Below the pieces are notes generated by a model that did not search any database, was not told where the DNA came from, and saw only the letters and a list, made by a program, of their open reading frames with translations. A stretch of 62,694 nucleotides of DNA from Deltaproteobacteria bacterium (GTDB taxonomy: Bacteria > Desulfobacterota > DSM-4660 > Desulfatiglandales > Desulfatiglandaceae): assembly GCA_021737785.1 (NCBI GenBank), contig JAIPDI010000033.1, positions 1-62,694 on the forward strand, in the 5' to 3' direction. Positions 1 through 9,012 of the stretch are shown here, in pieces (positions within the stretch are counted from its first letter, which is position 1; the number at the start of each line of letters is the position of its first letter). The translations under genes were made by a program, and so were the position numbers.

Positions 1-6
1 GAATAC

Positions 7-103
7 TGGAATAATGGAAGGTTGGGAAAGGAACCTGGATCACCCAGAAAAGGTTTTTTTCCTTAAACCCATTATTCCATCATTCCATACTTCCATTATT
101 CCA
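7..103. repeat. Inverted and short tandem ATTCCAT repeats
   Basis: Positions 7-20 (TGGAATAATGGAAG) are the exact reverse complement of 90-103, and 71-103 is a run of ATTCCAT-type units (ATTATTCCAT, CATTCCATAC, TTCCATTATT). The transcript could fold into a long hairpin. It lies downstream of the kinase gene that ends at 172 on the minus strand, so it might act as a 3' structure. No function can be assigned. Confidence 0.6.
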
Positions 104-171
104 AATTAAAGACGTCACCCTCTCACAATCATCTTCTTGCTTTTCGCGACAGAAAACCTGGCGATAAGGTA

Positions 172-2520
172 TTAACCTCTATCCAGGATCTCTCGAAGTG
201 TACGGGAAAGTTTATAGATGTTAAAGGGTTTCTGTATAAAGCCGTCGCATCCCCGCCTCAATATCTCCCTGGCCTGACCGTTGATGCTGTATCCGCTGGA
301 GAGGAGGACCTTCAGACCAGGGTCGATCGCCTTGAGCTGATCAAATGTCTCGCCCCCTCCCATTTCCGGCATGATCATGTCGAGGATGACCAGGTCAGGG
401 ATCAGGGCCCCTGTGTTTTCCAACATCTCCACTGCCGCCTTTCCGCTATTGGCGAGGATCACCGTGTATCCCAGTTTCTTCAGAAGCTCCGCCCCGATTT
501 TAAGGATCGTATCCTCGTCATCCACCAGCAGCACCGTCTCGGTTCCCCTCAGCATCTCATCCCGGTCATGGTCCTGGGCCGAACGGGTGGCGATCTCTTC
601 CTCACCGACCGGCAGAAAGATGGTAAAGGACGCCCCGGTCCCCAGTTCGCTGTAGGCCTTGATGAAACCGCCATGATTTTTTACAATACCGTAGGCCGAC
701 GCAAGGCCCAGACCTGTGCCCCTCCGCATCCCCTTTGTCGTAAAGAAGGGTTCGAATATTCGCCGGAGCGTTTTCTGATCCATCCCCACCCCCGTATCCG
801 TAACCGTCATCTTTACATACCGGCCCGGAACCGGGGCAAGCGCATTGACATCGTTCTGGTCCAGGACAACATTTTCCGTTTCAAGATAAAGGTCCCCGCC
901 TCCGGGCATAGCCTGCCAGGCATTGATAAAGAGATTTATCAGGACCTGCTCGATCTGTCCCTGGTCCACCGCCACCGGCCAGAGGTCCTCCTGGTATTTC
1001 GTATGGATGGAGATCTCCTTCTTTGTTCGGCCCAGCATCTTTGCACTCTTGTCCATGAGCTCGTTCAGGTTGGTGGACTTCACCACATATTGCCCCCTCC
1101 GTGCAAAGCCCAGCAGCTGCCTGGTGAGATCGGCCGCATCCCGTATGTACTGTTCCATATTTTTCAGTCTGTCGTGATCGGGATGATCCGGATCTTTGTC
1201 CAGGAGCATCAGGGAAGTATTCCCCTGCAAGCCCATCAGGAGATTGTTGAAATCATGGGCGATCCCGCCCGCAAGGGTGCCGATGGCCTCCATCCTCTGG
1301 GCCTGATGAAATTGAGCTTCCAGTCGCTTTCTTTCCCGTTCGGCATTCTTTCGTTCCATGATGTCCCGGATAATGCCTCGAAAGCCTATTGGATTCCCTC
1401 CATGATCCTTTAAAAGGGATGCGGACACCTCCACATACAAATGCGTTCCGTCATCCCGTAAAATCTCGTACTCCGCCCCCTTGTCCGGCCTCCCTGTCGC
1501 ATACACTTCATGGAATACGCGATACAGACTCTTGGCAAACTCCTCACCCGTGTTTTCCTGATAATTCATGTCCTTCAATATATTCTCCGGGATGCCGAAG
1601 ATCCTGCACAACGACGCGTTAAAAAAAGTAAAGTCGCCGGCCAGATTGGTCTCATAATATCCCTCTTCAATACTTTCAAGGATCGTCCGGTATTTCTCCT
1701 CGCTCTCCTTCAAGGCCTTTTCGGCCTCATGTTGCCCGGTAATATCCCGTGCAAAGATGGCAATCTTCGATACCTCTCCGTTTTCGTCGGTAATCGGGAA
1801 AAAATGGCTGTCAAAATACATGTTGTCCCGACTTTCAAAGAACCTGACTGGTTTTCCGGTCTTCCTCACCTTCTCCAGGTTGGCAGTTCTGATTCCGGCG
1901 ATCTCAGGGGAAAAGAGGTCAGGGAGATGCCTTCCAATAAGTTCATCCGGGCGGTATCCGATCCTTTTCGCAGCAGCGTCGTTGACCGCAAGAATCCTGT
2001 AGGCGGGGTCCAACAGAAAGGCCGGATCCGTAGCCGCATTCAGGAGGGCCCGGAAGGCCTGTTCGGTTTCCGTCAAGGCTTTTTCCGCCGCCTTTAGCGC
2101 CGTCATATCCTCATACAGGCCGTAAGTGCCCACCACTTCTCCGTCGACGGTTACCGGCACGCCATTGAATCTGACTTCGATAAATGCACCGTCTTTCCGT
2201 CTGCGCCGTCCCGTCCCCTGAACAGGCTTGCCGGTCAGGGTCGTAGTGGTATAGGAGACGGCCTCTTCAGGGTGATTCTGATCCGCCATAAGATCATCCA
2301 ACAGCACGCCTTTCATCTCATCCAGTTCGTACAGAAAGAGCCGTTCAAATGCCTCATTGCATTCAACGATCCGCATATCTTTATCAAGAACGACAATACC
2401 CATCTGGCTGTTATCGATCAGTGAGGTCAACTGCTTGTTTCTGAAGGCCAGATTTTTATTGGATTCCTCAAGCGCTTTGATGCGATGCTGCAAGGCTTCA
2501 TGGGCCACATTTTTTACCAT
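172..2520 (-). CDS. Multi-PAS hybrid sensor histidine kinase with C-terminal receiver
   Basis: A 782-residue soluble hybrid kinase with no membrane segment. A short N-terminal coiled coil (residues about 5-35) precedes three PAS domains: one from about 35 (NSQMGIVVLDKDMRIVECN), one from about 155 (AATDPAFLLDPAYRILAVN) and one from about 280. Then come a HisKA domain with H box GGIAHDFNNLL, a HATPase_c domain with N box NLFINAWQAMP, G1 DTGVGMD, F box FEPFFTTK and G2 GTGLGLA, and a receiver domain (VDDED acidic pocket, phosphoacceptor Asp in LVILDMIMP, Lys in IQKPF). The family autophosphorylates on His and passes the phosphate to the receiver Asp; it often feeds a separate phosphotransfer protein or regulator, none of which is adjacent. 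The cytoplasmic PAS domains suggest sensing of an internal signal such as redox state or a small ligand (inference). The gene stands alone on its strand. Confidence 0.93.
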   Translation of the reverse strand: MVKNVAHEALQHRIKALEESNKNLAFRNKQLTSLIDNSQMGIVVLDKDMRIVECNEAFERLFLYELDEMKGVLLDDLMADQNHPEEAVSYTTTTLTGKPVQGTGRRRRKDGAFIEVRFNGVPVTVDGEVVGTYGLYEDMTALKAAEKALTETEQAFRALLNAATDPAFLLDPAYRILAVNDAAAKRIGYRPDELIGRHLPDLFSPEIAGIRTANLEKVRKTGKPVRFFESRDNMYFDSHFFPITDENGEVSKIAIFARDITGQHEAEKALKESEEKYRTILESIEEGYYETNLAGDFTFFNASLCRIFGIPENILKDMNYQENTGEEFAKSLYRVFHEVYATGRPDKGAEYEILRDDGTHLYVEVSASLLKDHGGNPIGFRGIIRDIMERKNAERERKRLEAQFHQAQRMEAIGTLAGGIAHDFNNLLMGLQGNTSLMLLDKDPDHPDHDRLKNMEQYIRDAADLTRQLLGFARRGQYVVKSTNLNELMDKSAKMLGRTKKEISIHTKYQEDLWPVAVDQGQIEQVLINLFINAWQAMPGGGDLYLETENVVLDQNDVNALAPVPGRYVKMTVTDTGVGMDQKTLRRIFEPFFTTKGMRRGTGLGLASAYGIVKNHGGFIKAYSELGTGASFTIFLPVGEEEIATRSAQDHDRDEMLRGTETVLLVDDEDTILKIGAELLKKLGYTVILANSGKAAVEMLENTGALIPDLVILDMIMPEMGGGETFDQLKAIDPGLKVLLSSGYSINGQAREILRRGCDGFIQKPFNIYKLSRTLREILDRG

Positions 2521-2736
2521 CTGACAATCCCTTTACGCATGATGTCGGCATCCGCGGCCACGCTTCTCGTGGGTGAGCGGGAAACCGGATTCAGATCGAT
2601 TGATGTCACTGCGCCATTTTAGGTCCATGTCCAGGCCGGAAAGGCAATACGATTCCGGGTCAGTTTCTCCAGGATGACGGGCTTCGCCCCCCGGCAGCCT
2701 TCACGCTTCTGAAACACGGCAAAAGGTGGGACAATG

Positions 2737-3282
2737 CTAAAGTGATGCCATTTTTTTGTCCCTTTTCCTTTGACCCAGATAAAATCTTATCAGGATCACC
2801 AGGATCGGGCACAGGACAAATACGATGTCATCGCCGGGTCCGGGCGCGAGATCCGGCATGAAATAATAGACAATGCCCCCGAATAACAGGCTGACCCTGA
2901 GAGCCCTCCCATATCCCATAAACGTAAAAACCCTTAGAAAAGTCAGGACACAAAGGCTCCAGAAAAAGAAGAGCAACACATTTCCCAGATGCCTGTAACG
3001 GGCAGGGATCTGGTCGGAAACCGTGCCGAGCAATCTCTCAAAAAGTCCACCGGTCCTTTTCACCTTCATTTTGAGCACGTCGCCGATAGTGGCCTTCTCG
3101 TCCACGTAGACGCCACCGGGAATCATAAAATCGAGGGTAAACGGCGCCTCTTCCCGGTGGAGGACATCATTAGAAGCCCGGAACGGAAGTTGAAGCACAT
3201 ACTTTCCAAACAGAACTCCCCCGGTACAGAGGCAAGCCAATGACAAGAGGAGAATGAGTTGGAATATGCCCTTTTTCATCAT
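2737..3282 (-). CDS. Small membrane protein of unknown function
   Basis: About 181 residues from the ATGATG at 3282. A longer reading frame opens upstream, but its first 56 residues have no membrane-protein character, whereas the Met-Met-Lys-Lys start gives a typical signal anchor (residues about 5-24, IFQLILLLSLACLC). A loop of about 75 residues follows (VDEKATIGDVLKMKV..), then two or three hydrophobic segments (VLLFFFWSLCVLTFL, ALRVSLLFGGIVYYF, DIVFVLCPILVILI), and a basic tail. The topology suggests an inner-membrane protein with one periplasmic domain. I do not recognise a family. Confidence 0.55.
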   Translation of the reverse strand: MMKKGIFQLILLLSLACLCTGGVLFGKYVLQLPFRASNDVLHREEAPFTLDFMIPGGVYVDEKATIGDVLKMKVKRTGGLFERLLGTVSDQIPARYRHLGNVLLFFFWSLCVLTFLRVFTFMGYGRALRVSLLFGGIVYYFMPDLAPGPGDDIVFVLCPILVILIRFYLGQRKRDKKMASL

Positions 3283-3537
3283 CCTGTTGTTCCTGATGAC
3301 AGCCGGCACCCGTAGAATGGGTGATATCGCTCTTCCCATTGAATTTACGAATGGGGCTGGAAAACCGTGTTTCCCTCCCCTGCTGCCTGACCCGGGAAGG
3401 ATGTGACACATAACGAGAAGATTGTCAATGACAAGAACCGTTCTCCACATGAAGACCGGGAGTCAAATTTTCCTTCCGGAACCCCTCTTCTTTGAAGCGG
3501 CCGGAGGCATAAGGGAGTTACTCCTGCATCTCACGCG

Positions 3538-4416
3538 TCACAGAAGCCTCTCTTCCTCCAAGAACCTGAATACGGCCTCCACTGTTTGGTCGGGTCGCTC
3601 CATTGGCACGAAATGGCTGGTGTTGTCCAAACACCGGATCACCGCGTGCGGCGCCTTTTTGTGGAATCGCTTCACCGCCGGGGCCAGAAAGGTGTCTGAT
3701 GCGGCGCCGTAAATAAGTAGAATGGGCTGATGGATATGAGGGATATGTCGCCAGATAGTGTGGGGGCAGACCGAAAAACAGCGAGATTCCCATGCAGGAT
3801 CGCAGGACAGGCGGATAGCCCCATCCTCCGTCTCCGCTGTTCCCCCCCGAATGTAGCCTTCAAGAAAACCCTTTTTCCAGGAACTGAACGGATGCTTTGC
3901 CTTATAGGTATTGAAGAGGGTGTCCCTGTCGGGCCAAAACGGATTCCTTCGGGCTGCCCGGGCCGCAATGGGGACAAACCGGGCCAGGCCGGTCTTTTTG
4001 GCCAGAAACCACCACCACATCCATGAAAAGGGAAGAATCGTGGGATCCATGAGAATAAGGGCACGGATCATGTCCGGCCGCTTCAACGCCAGAAGAAGGC
4101 CGGCTACGGCCCCCCGCGAGTGACCGATGGCAATCACCGGCGCTTTTAAATGGCTCAAGAATCGTTCCAGATCATCTGCAAAGACATTCCAGTCTTTCAG
4201 ATCTTGAGGATGCGCGGCTGCGGGTGTTCTTCCATGCCCTCGATCATCCATGCCCACGACTCTGAGCCGCTGGCACAATTTCTCTGCAATGGGAGTATAG
4301 GTTTCCGCGCAAAACCCGGTCGCATGGGAGAAGTGGGCCAGGGGTCCCGAACCTCCCCAGTCGATGTAACTGAACTCGCCGTTCGGACCTTTAAAGGTGT
4401 GATAGTCCTGGCTCAC
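3538..4416 (-). CDS. Alpha/beta hydrolase (serine nucleophile)
   Basis: A 292-residue alpha/beta-hydrolase fold protein, apparently with a GTG start. Visible elements are the oxyanion-hole region FSHATGFCAET, the nucleophile elbow GHSRGA, the Asp in LIYGAASDTFLAP and the His in NTSHFVPMERP, which together form a Ser-Asp-His triad. The family covers esterases, lipases, haloperoxidase-like and C-C bond hydrolases, so the substrate cannot be read from sequence. A basic, Trp-rich lid (SWMWWWFLAKKTGLARF) follows strand 6 and suggests a hydrophobic substrate. It is followed at 4498 by a DUF169 gene on the same strand and by a second hydrolase at 5556, so the three could be co-transcribed. Confidence 0.85.
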   Translation of the reverse strand: MSQDYHTFKGPNGEFSYIDWGGSGPLAHFSHATGFCAETYTPIAEKLCQRLRVVGMDDRGHGRTPAAAHPQDLKDWNVFADDLERFLSHLKAPVIAIGHSRGAVAGLLLALKRPDMIRALILMDPTILPFSWMWWWFLAKKTGLARFVPIAARAARRNPFWPDRDTLFNTYKAKHPFSSWKKGFLEGYIRGGTAETEDGAIRLSCDPAWESRCFSVCPHTIWRHIPHIHQPILLIYGAASDTFLAPAVKRFHKKAPHAVIRCLDNTSHFVPMERPDQTVEAVFRFLEEERLL

Positions 4417-4497
4417 GTTCCGTTCCGCATTCTGTTTCCAGGTGAAAGAGAGTAGACGGTCCGTCCCATCCCGGTGATGGCCGATCGAACACCCGGG

Positions 4498-5286
4498 CTA
4501 TACCCCGTACTTTTCGCCCAATGCCCGGTAATGGGCTGGAAACTCCGGCTGGAAATTCTGATAATAGGGGATGGGATAGCGGGCGCCCGCCTTTTTTCCT
4601 GATTCCCGAAGGCCCAACATAAACCTGTCCAGGAAAGAAAAGGGCATGGCGAAAATCATCTCATCATCACCGGTCATGGAGAATATGCGGTCCCCCGGTC
4701 CCGGGATGACGATCCTCGGGTTCCCTGATTTCAGGGGCCGGATCAGGTATTCCGGGCATTCCACCTTGCCCCCGAAAAGACCTTGGATCTTTTCTTCCCT
4801 GTCAAAGGTGGCTGCCTGCAATATTCGTGACATCTGGGCAGGGTTGCCATAAAGGACAATCGTATCCGGGACCATGCTGATTTTCCGAAGGGGGGCGAGG
4901 AGGAGTGCCTGATATTCGTTCCTGTCAAGAAAACACATCTGATCCACCTCCTTGACGGTCTTTTCCATATCGCTTTTATACATGGATTCAAAGAAGGATT
5001 CGGCCATCTCCTTTCGCGGATCCTTCGCGGAGGTAAATCCGAAGGCCAGTGAGGCCAGGATGCAGACGACGTCTTCGCCGGTAATCCCCATCTGCCAGCC
5101 GTATAGTCTCGCCATGGTCATCGCCTGACAGATCGTAATCTTCTTTTTTAAAAACAGCGCGGGGCGTCGGGCCTTTTCGGGCAAGTCCGCCTGATGCTTT
5201 AAAAACTTTACCCCGACCGGAAGTGTCTTCAGTCTCAATTGGTTATAGACGAATTCCGCTTTGTCCACGAGTTCTGATGTGTCCAT
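4498..5286 (-). CDS. DUF169 family protein
   Basis: A 262-residue cytosolic protein that matches the DUF169 (COG2043) pattern: an N-terminal LRLKTLPVGVKFLK, a conserved Cys in ITICQAMTMARLYGW, and the C-terminal GDRIFSMTGDDEMIFAMP. The family is common in anaerobes, archaea and Desulfobacterota, and its reaction is not established. The conserved Cys and the absence of other metal ligands leave open a ligand-binding or thiol-based role. The ATG at 5286 is preceded by GAAGGGGAGA, a suitable ribosome binding site. It is flanked on the same strand by two alpha/beta hydrolases. Confidence 0.8.
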   Translation of the reverse strand: MDTSELVDKAEFVYNQLRLKTLPVGVKFLKHQADLPEKARRPALFLKKKITICQAMTMARLYGWQMGITGEDVVCILASLAFGFTSAKDPRKEMAESFFESMYKSDMEKTVKEVDQMCFLDRNEYQALLLAPLRKISMVPDTIVLYGNPAQMSRILQAATFDREEKIQGLFGGKVECPEYLIRPLKSGNPRIVIPGPGDRIFSMTGDDEMIFAMPFSFLDRFMLGLRESGKKAGARYPIPYYQNFQPEFPAHYRALGEKYGV

Positions 5287-5311
5287 GGTTGTCTCCCCTT
5301 CTCGTGTGAAA

Positions 5312-5367
5312 CTGGATTCTGGATACTTGATTCTGGATACTGGATACTAACTTATTGGACGTTGGAC
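5312..5367. repeat. Degenerate tandem GGATTCTGGATACT repeat
   Basis: Upstream of the DUF169 gene the sequence TGGATTCTGGATACT is repeated in degenerate form (5312-5348) and is followed by TTGGACGTTGGACATT. A related run of CCGCGTTCCGAGTTCCGCG lies at about 5520-5542. These belong to the short degenerate repeats scattered through the intergenic spaces of this window. No coding potential is seen between 5287 and 5555. Confidence 0.5.
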
Positions 5368-5555
5368 ATTCCATGTTCGTTCCCTGTGCCTGATCCGACC
5401 GCCTTGTTGCCAGCCATACGCAACGCTCCCATGGAATTTCGCAAGCCATCTCAGGGGAGCCTTTCAGGGCCTTTTTTGATTCCAGGGCGTTCGGTCTGGA
5501 CCCTTCACCATTCCCCGCTCCGCGTTCCGAGTTCCGCGTTCAGATTCGCACACCT

Positions 5556-6404
5556 TCAATTCCCCGAAGGTGTCTTCACTGCCAGGCACGACATGCCGGC
5601 CATTTCAAAGGGAGGCTTTTTGCCTTGGGCATCATGCCTGTCAAAAAAATCGAGGGTGATACGGACATAGTCTTCAGGGCGGTATTGATAGGTATTGTGA
5701 CCGCAGCGCGGGAGTACGGATAATTCTCCTTTGGGCAGACTGCGATACATGGCCACCCCCTGTTCCACCTCAAAAATGGAACTGCGATCCGGATACAGCA
5801 CCAGGGTCGGGCATTCGATTGAAGACAAAACAGGCCTCAAATCAAAGATATCCCGTCCATAGGCCCCTCCGAATCGACGGAACTGATCGAAGAGCGGCGC
5901 CGCCTTGTCGCCGTGCCATTCTTTCACCTTCGCCTGAAGTTCCGATTCCAACTCACTGAAGGGCTTAGGGAAATCCAACGCGTTTTTCTGCGTCATCGGG
6001 ACGGTGCTAAAGCACTGGGTGCTCGAAATGACCATGCTCTTGACCTGTTCCGGGTGCATTAATGCATAATCCGCAGCCACCACGCCGCCCTCGCACTGAC
6101 CAATGACATGAAACCGCTCCATGCCGACGGCAGAGACCAGGGCCCTCATTTCCGCGACGCTCTCGCTCCGGAAACGATCGCTCACATAAAAATCCATGAA
6201 ACCGGGACCTTCTTCTGATCGCCCGTACCCCCTCCGGTCGTACATAAGGATCCGATAGCCGCTGTCCGCAAGAGCGGGGTAGATTTCCTTCCAGATCTTG
6301 GTGCAACCGAAGCCGTGGTGAAGAAGCACGATCGCATCTTGATTTTTATTGTCACCGTGACATTCATAGTAGATGTCTATTCCGTTTATGACCTCAACTG
6401 GCAT
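5556..6404 (-). CDS. Alpha/beta hydrolase with a cysteine nucleophile elbow
   Basis: A 282-residue alpha/beta-hydrolase fold protein. The oxyanion region is LLHHGFGCT, the acid is probably the Asp in LVLYPDRSS and the base the His in PRCGHNTYQY. The elbow reads GQCEGG, so the usual nucleophilic Ser is replaced by Cys, as in dienelactone hydrolase; the codon is TGC. This is either a Cys-triad hydrolase or a non-hydrolytic family member. The DYRRGYGRS-like strand (MYDRRGYGRSEEG) is typical of the epoxide hydrolase/haloperoxidase branch. It lies upstream of the DUF169 gene on the same strand, separated by a 269-base repeat-containing spacer. Confidence 0.85.
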   Translation of the reverse strand: MPVEVINGIDIYYECHGDNKNQDAIVLLHHGFGCTKIWKEIYPALADSGYRILMYDRRGYGRSEEGPGFMDFYVSDRFRSESVAEMRALVSAVGMERFHVIGQCEGGVVAADYALMHPEQVKSMVISSTQCFSTVPMTQKNALDFPKPFSELESELQAKVKEWHGDKAAPLFDQFRRFGGAYGRDIFDLRPVLSSIECPTLVLYPDRSSIFEVEQGVAMYRSLPKGELSVLPRCGHNTYQYRPEDYVRITLDFFDRHDAQGKKPPFEMAGMSCLAVKTPSGN

Positions 6405-6609
6405 GAATTCCTCCCCTGCAGTCCGTCGGCCCCATCCATCAGCAACATCCCTGCGCCCCTTTTCATGGGTCTGACGGTCGAAAACAGGAAACCCTTACGG
6501 CCCGGCGTTCTGCACTTTGTGCTTGACCTGAAAGAATATCCTGTTATATGATTTTAATCGAACATCCAAGAGCACTGTTGCACTATCCATCGTGCTCCCG
6601 ATGACAAGT

Positions 6610-8055
6610 TCACCCCTTGATGACACCCACAGGTCTCACCCGGGCGACTTTTGTAGCCAGGTTGGCGCCCTCAACCACGTCAACCACCTGTGATATTTCC
6701 TTGTAGGCCTCCGGCATTTCTTCTTTAAGTGTTCGTATGCCTCTGGATTGAACAATAATGCCTCTATCTTCCAACTCGCGGTGAATGGCGCGCCCTTTTG
6801 CCTGTTTCACGGCCTGAGTCCGGCTCAGCACCCGGCCGGCCCCATGGCAACTGGAGCCAAAACTGCGCTCCATTGCCCCCGGCGCCCCAGCCATGACATA
6901 GGAATGGGTCCCCATGTCTCCGGGTATGAGTACCGGCTGGCCCGTAGCCCTGTAGATTTCGGGGAGGAGAGGATGGCCGGGCGGGAGGGACCGGGTAGCA
7001 CCCTTCCGATGCACGCAGACCCTGGTCGCCTCTCCGGACACCAGATGAACCTCTTCCTTGGCAATATTGTGGCAGACATCATAGAGAAGGTTCATACCCA
7101 GCTCCTCAGGGCGAAGGGAGAGTGTCTTCAGAATTGTCTCCATGGTCCAGTGCATCAGGATCTGGCGGTTGGCCCAGGCGTAATTGGCCGCACATGCCAT
7201 GGCCGCCAGGTAGCGCCGGCCGATGTCCGATGTCAAGGGGGCGCAGGCCAACTGTCGGTCCGGAAGCTGGAAAGACGCGCGTCCTCCATGAGCGCTCTTA
7301 CTCATCTCCTTCAAGAAGTCGTCGCATATCTGGTGCCCGAATCCGCGTGAACCGGTATGGATGAAAACCGTCACCTGGCCTTCAAAAAGATGATATTGCC
7401 GGGCCTTTTCCCGGTCAAAGATCTGATCGACTACTTGAATCTCGAGAAAATGATTCCCGGCCCCCAGGGTCCCCAGCTGATCGGCTCCCCTTTTGACGGC
7501 CCGATCGCTCAGGACCGATGGATCCGCCCCCTCCAGGGTGCCATGGTCTTCGGTCCTCTCCAGGTCTTCCGGTGTGCCCAGGCCCCTCTTAACGGCCCAG
7601 CCAGCCCCGGTTACAGCGACCTGGTTTTCTTCCGATCTGGAGAGGTGTATGGGGCTCCTCGATCCGACGCCGCTTGGAATATTCCTGAACAGGGCAGAGA
7701 CGAGGTCTTTCATCAGGGGATGGATGTCATGGCCGTGGAGCAGGGTGGTCATGAGCCTGCACCCGCAATTGATATCATACCCGACGCCCCCGGGTGAAAC
7801 AATGCCTTCGTCCAGGTCAAAGGCCGCGACCCCGCCGATGGGAAAGCCATATCCCCAGTGAATGTCCGGCATTGCCAGTGAATGGCCCACAATGCCGGGC
7901 AACATGGCCACGTTTGCCACCTGTGTAAGACTTTGATCCTCCTGGATCGACCGTATCAATTCGCTGTTCGCGAAGACGAGCCCCGGGACGCGCATGGCCC
8001 CGGTCTGTGGGATCAGCCAACGGTAATCGTCTATTTTTTCAAGTGTGATTTTCAT
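6610..8055 (-). CDS. rtcB: RNA-splicing ligase RtcB
   Basis: A 481-residue RtcB, the usual full length. RtcB joins RNA 2',3'-cyclic phosphate or 3'-phosphate ends to 5'-OH ends using GTP and Mn2+. Visible hallmarks are the metal-binding VGYDINCGCRLM, the GAGNHFLEIQ and IHTGSRGFGHQICDD segments, and the GSSCHGAGRVLSR motif that carries the histidine guanylylated during catalysis. Archease lies immediately upstream in the same direction (gap 56 bases), which is the common bacterial pairing for multiple-turnover ligation and RNA repair. No RtcR regulator or RtcA cyclase is seen nearby. Confidence 0.96.
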   Translation of the reverse strand: MKITLEKIDDYRWLIPQTGAMRVPGLVFANSELIRSIQEDQSLTQVANVAMLPGIVGHSLAMPDIHWGYGFPIGGVAAFDLDEGIVSPGGVGYDINCGCRLMTTLLHGHDIHPLMKDLVSALFRNIPSGVGSRSPIHLSRSEENQVAVTGAGWAVKRGLGTPEDLERTEDHGTLEGADPSVLSDRAVKRGADQLGTLGAGNHFLEIQVVDQIFDREKARQYHLFEGQVTVFIHTGSRGFGHQICDDFLKEMSKSAHGGRASFQLPDRQLACAPLTSDIGRRYLAAMACAANYAWANRQILMHWTMETILKTLSLRPEELGMNLLYDVCHNIAKEEVHLVSGEATRVCVHRKGATRSLPPGHPLLPEIYRATGQPVLIPGDMGTHSYVMAGAPGAMERSFGSSCHGAGRVLSRTQAVKQAKGRAIHRELEDRGIIVQSRGIRTLKEEMPEAYKEISQVVDVVEGANLATKVARVRPVGVIKG

Positions 8056-8111
8056 GACGCCGTAAGTGGATTATTGGGTGTTGGCCCCATCCGCCTGCAG
8101 AGGCCACGGGG

Positions 8112-8540
8112 TTACAGGTCAAAAATGACAGTTGCCTGCCAGCTGTTTCCCCTGCGGGCGACCTCGATCTGATGATAGGTAACCGCCTTGATTTCGGTTA
8201 CGACCTCGTGCTGCTCCGGGTTGAAGGAAACAACATGCAGCGTGGCTTCAACCCGGGTTTCCGTGATGGAATCGATATCGATATCCATGACCACCGTGTT
8301 GTCGCCCTCTAGGAGATAATGGATTTCGCCCAGCCATCGCACCATCAGATCGGAGAGGTCTTCTCCGCTGACTGAAAGCCTGAGAACAGATGTGTTTGCA
8401 GCCGGCCTCTCTTTGATCATTATCTGCATCAGTGATTGGGCCGCATTCTCGAACAGGTGGCTGAGGGTCGGGCCTGTCACCCTTATCCCCATATCGGCGG
8501 TATGGTCCAGCAAGGTGAAGCGTGCCTTGTTTAAAGTCAT
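8112..8540 (-). CDS. Archease, RtcB activator
   Basis: A 142-residue archease. The diagnostic LLDHTADMGIRVTG at the N terminus contains the metal-binding His-Asp pair, and the C terminus has EIKAVTYHQIEV followed by the ATVIFDL end that is typical of the family. Archease speeds RtcB guanylylation and lets it turn over. It is the first gene of the archease-rtcB pair, and the reading frames are in the same direction with a short spacer. It is divergent from the zinc-ribbon gene at 8698. Confidence 0.95.
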   Translation of the reverse strand: MTLNKARFTLLDHTADMGIRVTGPTLSHLFENAAQSLMQIMIKERPAANTSVLRLSVSGEDLSDLMVRWLGEIHYLLEGDNTVVMDIDIDSITETRVEATLHVVSFNPEQHEVVTEIKAVTYHQIEVARRGNSWQATVIFDL

Positions 8541-8697
8541 CTGAAACGGCTGTCTCTACGCTGACGGGGTGCTCTGACGGCCCCTGTAAAATTAAAAGTC
8601 CTTTTGGTATACGCATCCATATTAGTTTTTAACGGTTGAATTGTCAAAATCTTGTCCGGTCGTTTTGTTCGGACACCCAAGAATGGAGGGAAGAACC

Positions 8698-8976
8698 ATG
8701 CAATGCGCCTTTTGTGGACATAAAGTGACTGTTGAGGACAAGGTGATGAGGAGGGACATCTGTCCTCACTGTTCGAGAGATCTCAGGTGTTGCAGGCAGT
8801 GCAACTTCTATGACCATCACGCCTACAACGAGTGCAAAGAGGTGATGGCCGAACGGGTCATCGATAAGGAACGGGCCAACTTCTGCAACTATTTTGTACC
8901 CAGAGGCTCTTCCCTTTCCATCCCGGACAGGGCAGCGGATGCCAGAGAAGCACTCGAAGCGCTTTTCAGAAAATAG
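8698..8976 (+). CDS. Small cysteine-rich zinc-ribbon protein
   Basis: A 92-residue protein. I chose the ATG at 8698 because it is preceded by GGAGGGAAGAACC, an excellent ribosome binding site; an upstream in-frame ATG at 8641 has none. Cysteine pairs CAFC, CPHC, CCRQC, the later NEC and NFC give a zinc-ribbon-like head and a second metal site with the two His of YDHHAYNEC. The segment ERANFCNYF resembles a motif seen in small uncharacterised Desulfobacterota proteins (from memory). No function is known to me. It is divergently placed from archease. Confidence 0.75.
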   Translation: MQCAFCGHKVTVEDKVMRRDICPHCSRDLRCCRQCNFYDHHAYNECKEVMAERVIDKERANFCNYFVPRGSSLSIPDRAADAREALEALFRK

Positions 8977-9012
8977 TGGCATCTGTTTGGGGCCTTTATG
9001 TGTAAGCCATAT

